In this document: one piece after another, positions 15,749 to 16,299 of the stretch
Layout: each line of letters begins with the position of its first letter
Position numbering within the stretch: the first letter of the stretch is position 1
DNA from: Betaproteobacteria bacterium
GTDB taxonomy: Bacteria > Pseudomonadota > Gammaproteobacteria > Burkholderiales > Burkholderiaceae_C
DNA length: 16,299 nt
Assembly (NCBI GenBank): GCA_025354965.1
Contig: JANXLW010000069.1
Location: 1-16,299 of the forward strand
Direction: 5' to 3'
Translations under genes and position numbers: made by a program
The notes under the pieces: generated by a model
The model's input: the letters and a program-made list of their open reading frames with translations, nothing else
The model's database searches: none
What the model was told of the DNA's origin: nothing

Positions 15749-16299
15749 CACAGCTTCTGAGCCAATACAGCAGTCACTGGACCAAAGGTTTTTCGATGCT
15801 GCGGGCAGGCGCCGTGCTCACGCAGTGCGGCCAGATGCGCAGCTGTGCCATAGCCTTTGTGCTGTGCAAAACCGTATTGCGGGTACTGCAAGTCGAGCTC
15901 GGCACACCAGCGATCGCGCTGCACCTTGGCCAGAATGGAAGCAGCCGAAATGGCAGGCACCAGTGCATCTCCCTTCACAATCGCTTCTGAGCGCATCGCC
16001 AGCACCGGCAGCCGGTTGCCATCTACCAATACCAGTCTGGGTTTGAGTCGCAATCCCTCAACGGCACGGCGCATGGCCAGTAAAGTGGCTTGCAAAATAT
16101 TGAGCTGTTCAATTTCTTCCACACTGGCCTCAGCGATGGAGCAACACAAGGCTTTGGCGCGAATTTCATCAAACAGCTTTTCGCGTCGCCGCGCTGTCAA
16201 CACCTTGGAATCAGCCAAACCCTTGATGCTCTGCAAATCATCCAGAATGACGGCAGCGGCAACAACCAAACCGAAACCTGCGAGTGCCGTGGCTTTCCA
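15748..16299 (-). CDS. rnhB: Ribonuclease HII, N-terminus abnormal and cut by the window edge
   Basis: RNase HII cleaves RNA in RNA-DNA hybrids and starts ribonucleotide excision repair. Clear family features: VVAAAVILDD, LADSKVLTARRR, LNILQATLLAMRRAV, VLVDGNRLP (catalytic Asp), VKGDALVPAISAASILAKV (second catalytic Asp), YGFAQHKGYGTAAH and FGPV near the end. Upstream of VVAAAVIL the frame stays open to the edge and reads WKATALAGFGL, where the family has GVDEAGRGPLAGP. The catalytic Asp-Glu pair of the DEDD site is therefore not visible. A TTG at 16269 could start a shortened protein of 173 residues lacking that motif. Either the gene is damaged or the last ~45 bases of the window are unreliable. 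It overlaps the downstream methyltransferase gene by one base. Confidence 0.85.
   Translation of the reverse strand, partial: WKATALAGFGLVVAAAVILDDLQSIKGLADSKVLTARRREKLFDEIRAKALCCSIAEASVEEIEQLNILQATLLAMRRAVEGLRLKPRLVLVDGNRLPVLAMRSEAIVKGDALVPAISAASILAKVQRDRWCAELDLQYPQYGFAQHKGYGTAAHLAALREHGACPQHRKTFGPVTAVLAQKL

Noticed and set aside
1..16299. CRISPR array, tRNA or rRNA gene, prophage, defence or toxin-antitoxin system
   Set aside because: No repeat-spacer pattern, cloverleaf, phage gene or paired small toxin-antitoxin genes were seen on either strand by reading.

Overview
The window reads as a stretch of betaproteobacterial chromosome, most likely Comamonadaceae (Rhodoferax/Polaromonas-like). 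I infer this from moderately high GC, the protein character, and gene order. From right to left, the minus strand carries rnhB, a TrmH-family rRNA methyltransferase gene, carA, carB, greA, a DUF4149 membrane protein gene, then rlmE, ftsH, folP, glmM and a GNAT acetyltransferase gene; yhbY lies divergently beside rlmE. The block carA-carB-greA-yhbY-rlmE-ftsH-folP-glmM is a classical conserved housekeeping neighbourhood of gamma- and betaproteobacteria.

Layout. Positions 1-89 are the outer end of an insertion sequence: a palindromic terminus followed by the first 20 codons of a transposase OrfA reading off the left edge. Positions 90-814 hold no recognisable gene. The right part of that stretch carries a plausible FNR/Anr-type operator and -10 element upstream of a 697-residue putative outer-surface lipoprotein (815-2908, plus strand), which ends in a strong bidirectional terminator. 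From 3075 leftward-transcribed genes dominate: GNAT-glmM-folP (transcribed folP to glmM to GNAT), then a terminator behind ftsH, then rlmE-ftsH with divergent yhbY. Next come the DUF4149 gene and greA, a hairpin terminator, carB and carA with a string of small hairpins between them, a clear carA promoter inside the end of the upstream gene, and the overlapping rnhB/TrmH-family pair at the right edge.

Functions. carAB makes carbamoyl phosphate for arginine and pyrimidines. greA rescues stalled RNA polymerase. yhbY and rlmE act in 50S ribosome maturation. ftsH is the membrane AAA+ protease. folP makes dihydropteroate for folate. glmM supplies glucosamine-1-phosphate for peptidoglycan and LPS. 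rnhB removes RNA from RNA-DNA hybrids. Most of the window is ordinary core genome and I see no CRISPR array, tRNA, phage, defence or secretion system. The less ordinary parts are the IS end with its gene-poor flank, the lipoprotein with its possible oxygen-regulated promoter, the regulatory DNA around carAB and ftsH, and an rnhB reading frame that loses the catalytic Asp-Glu motif at the right edge of the window.
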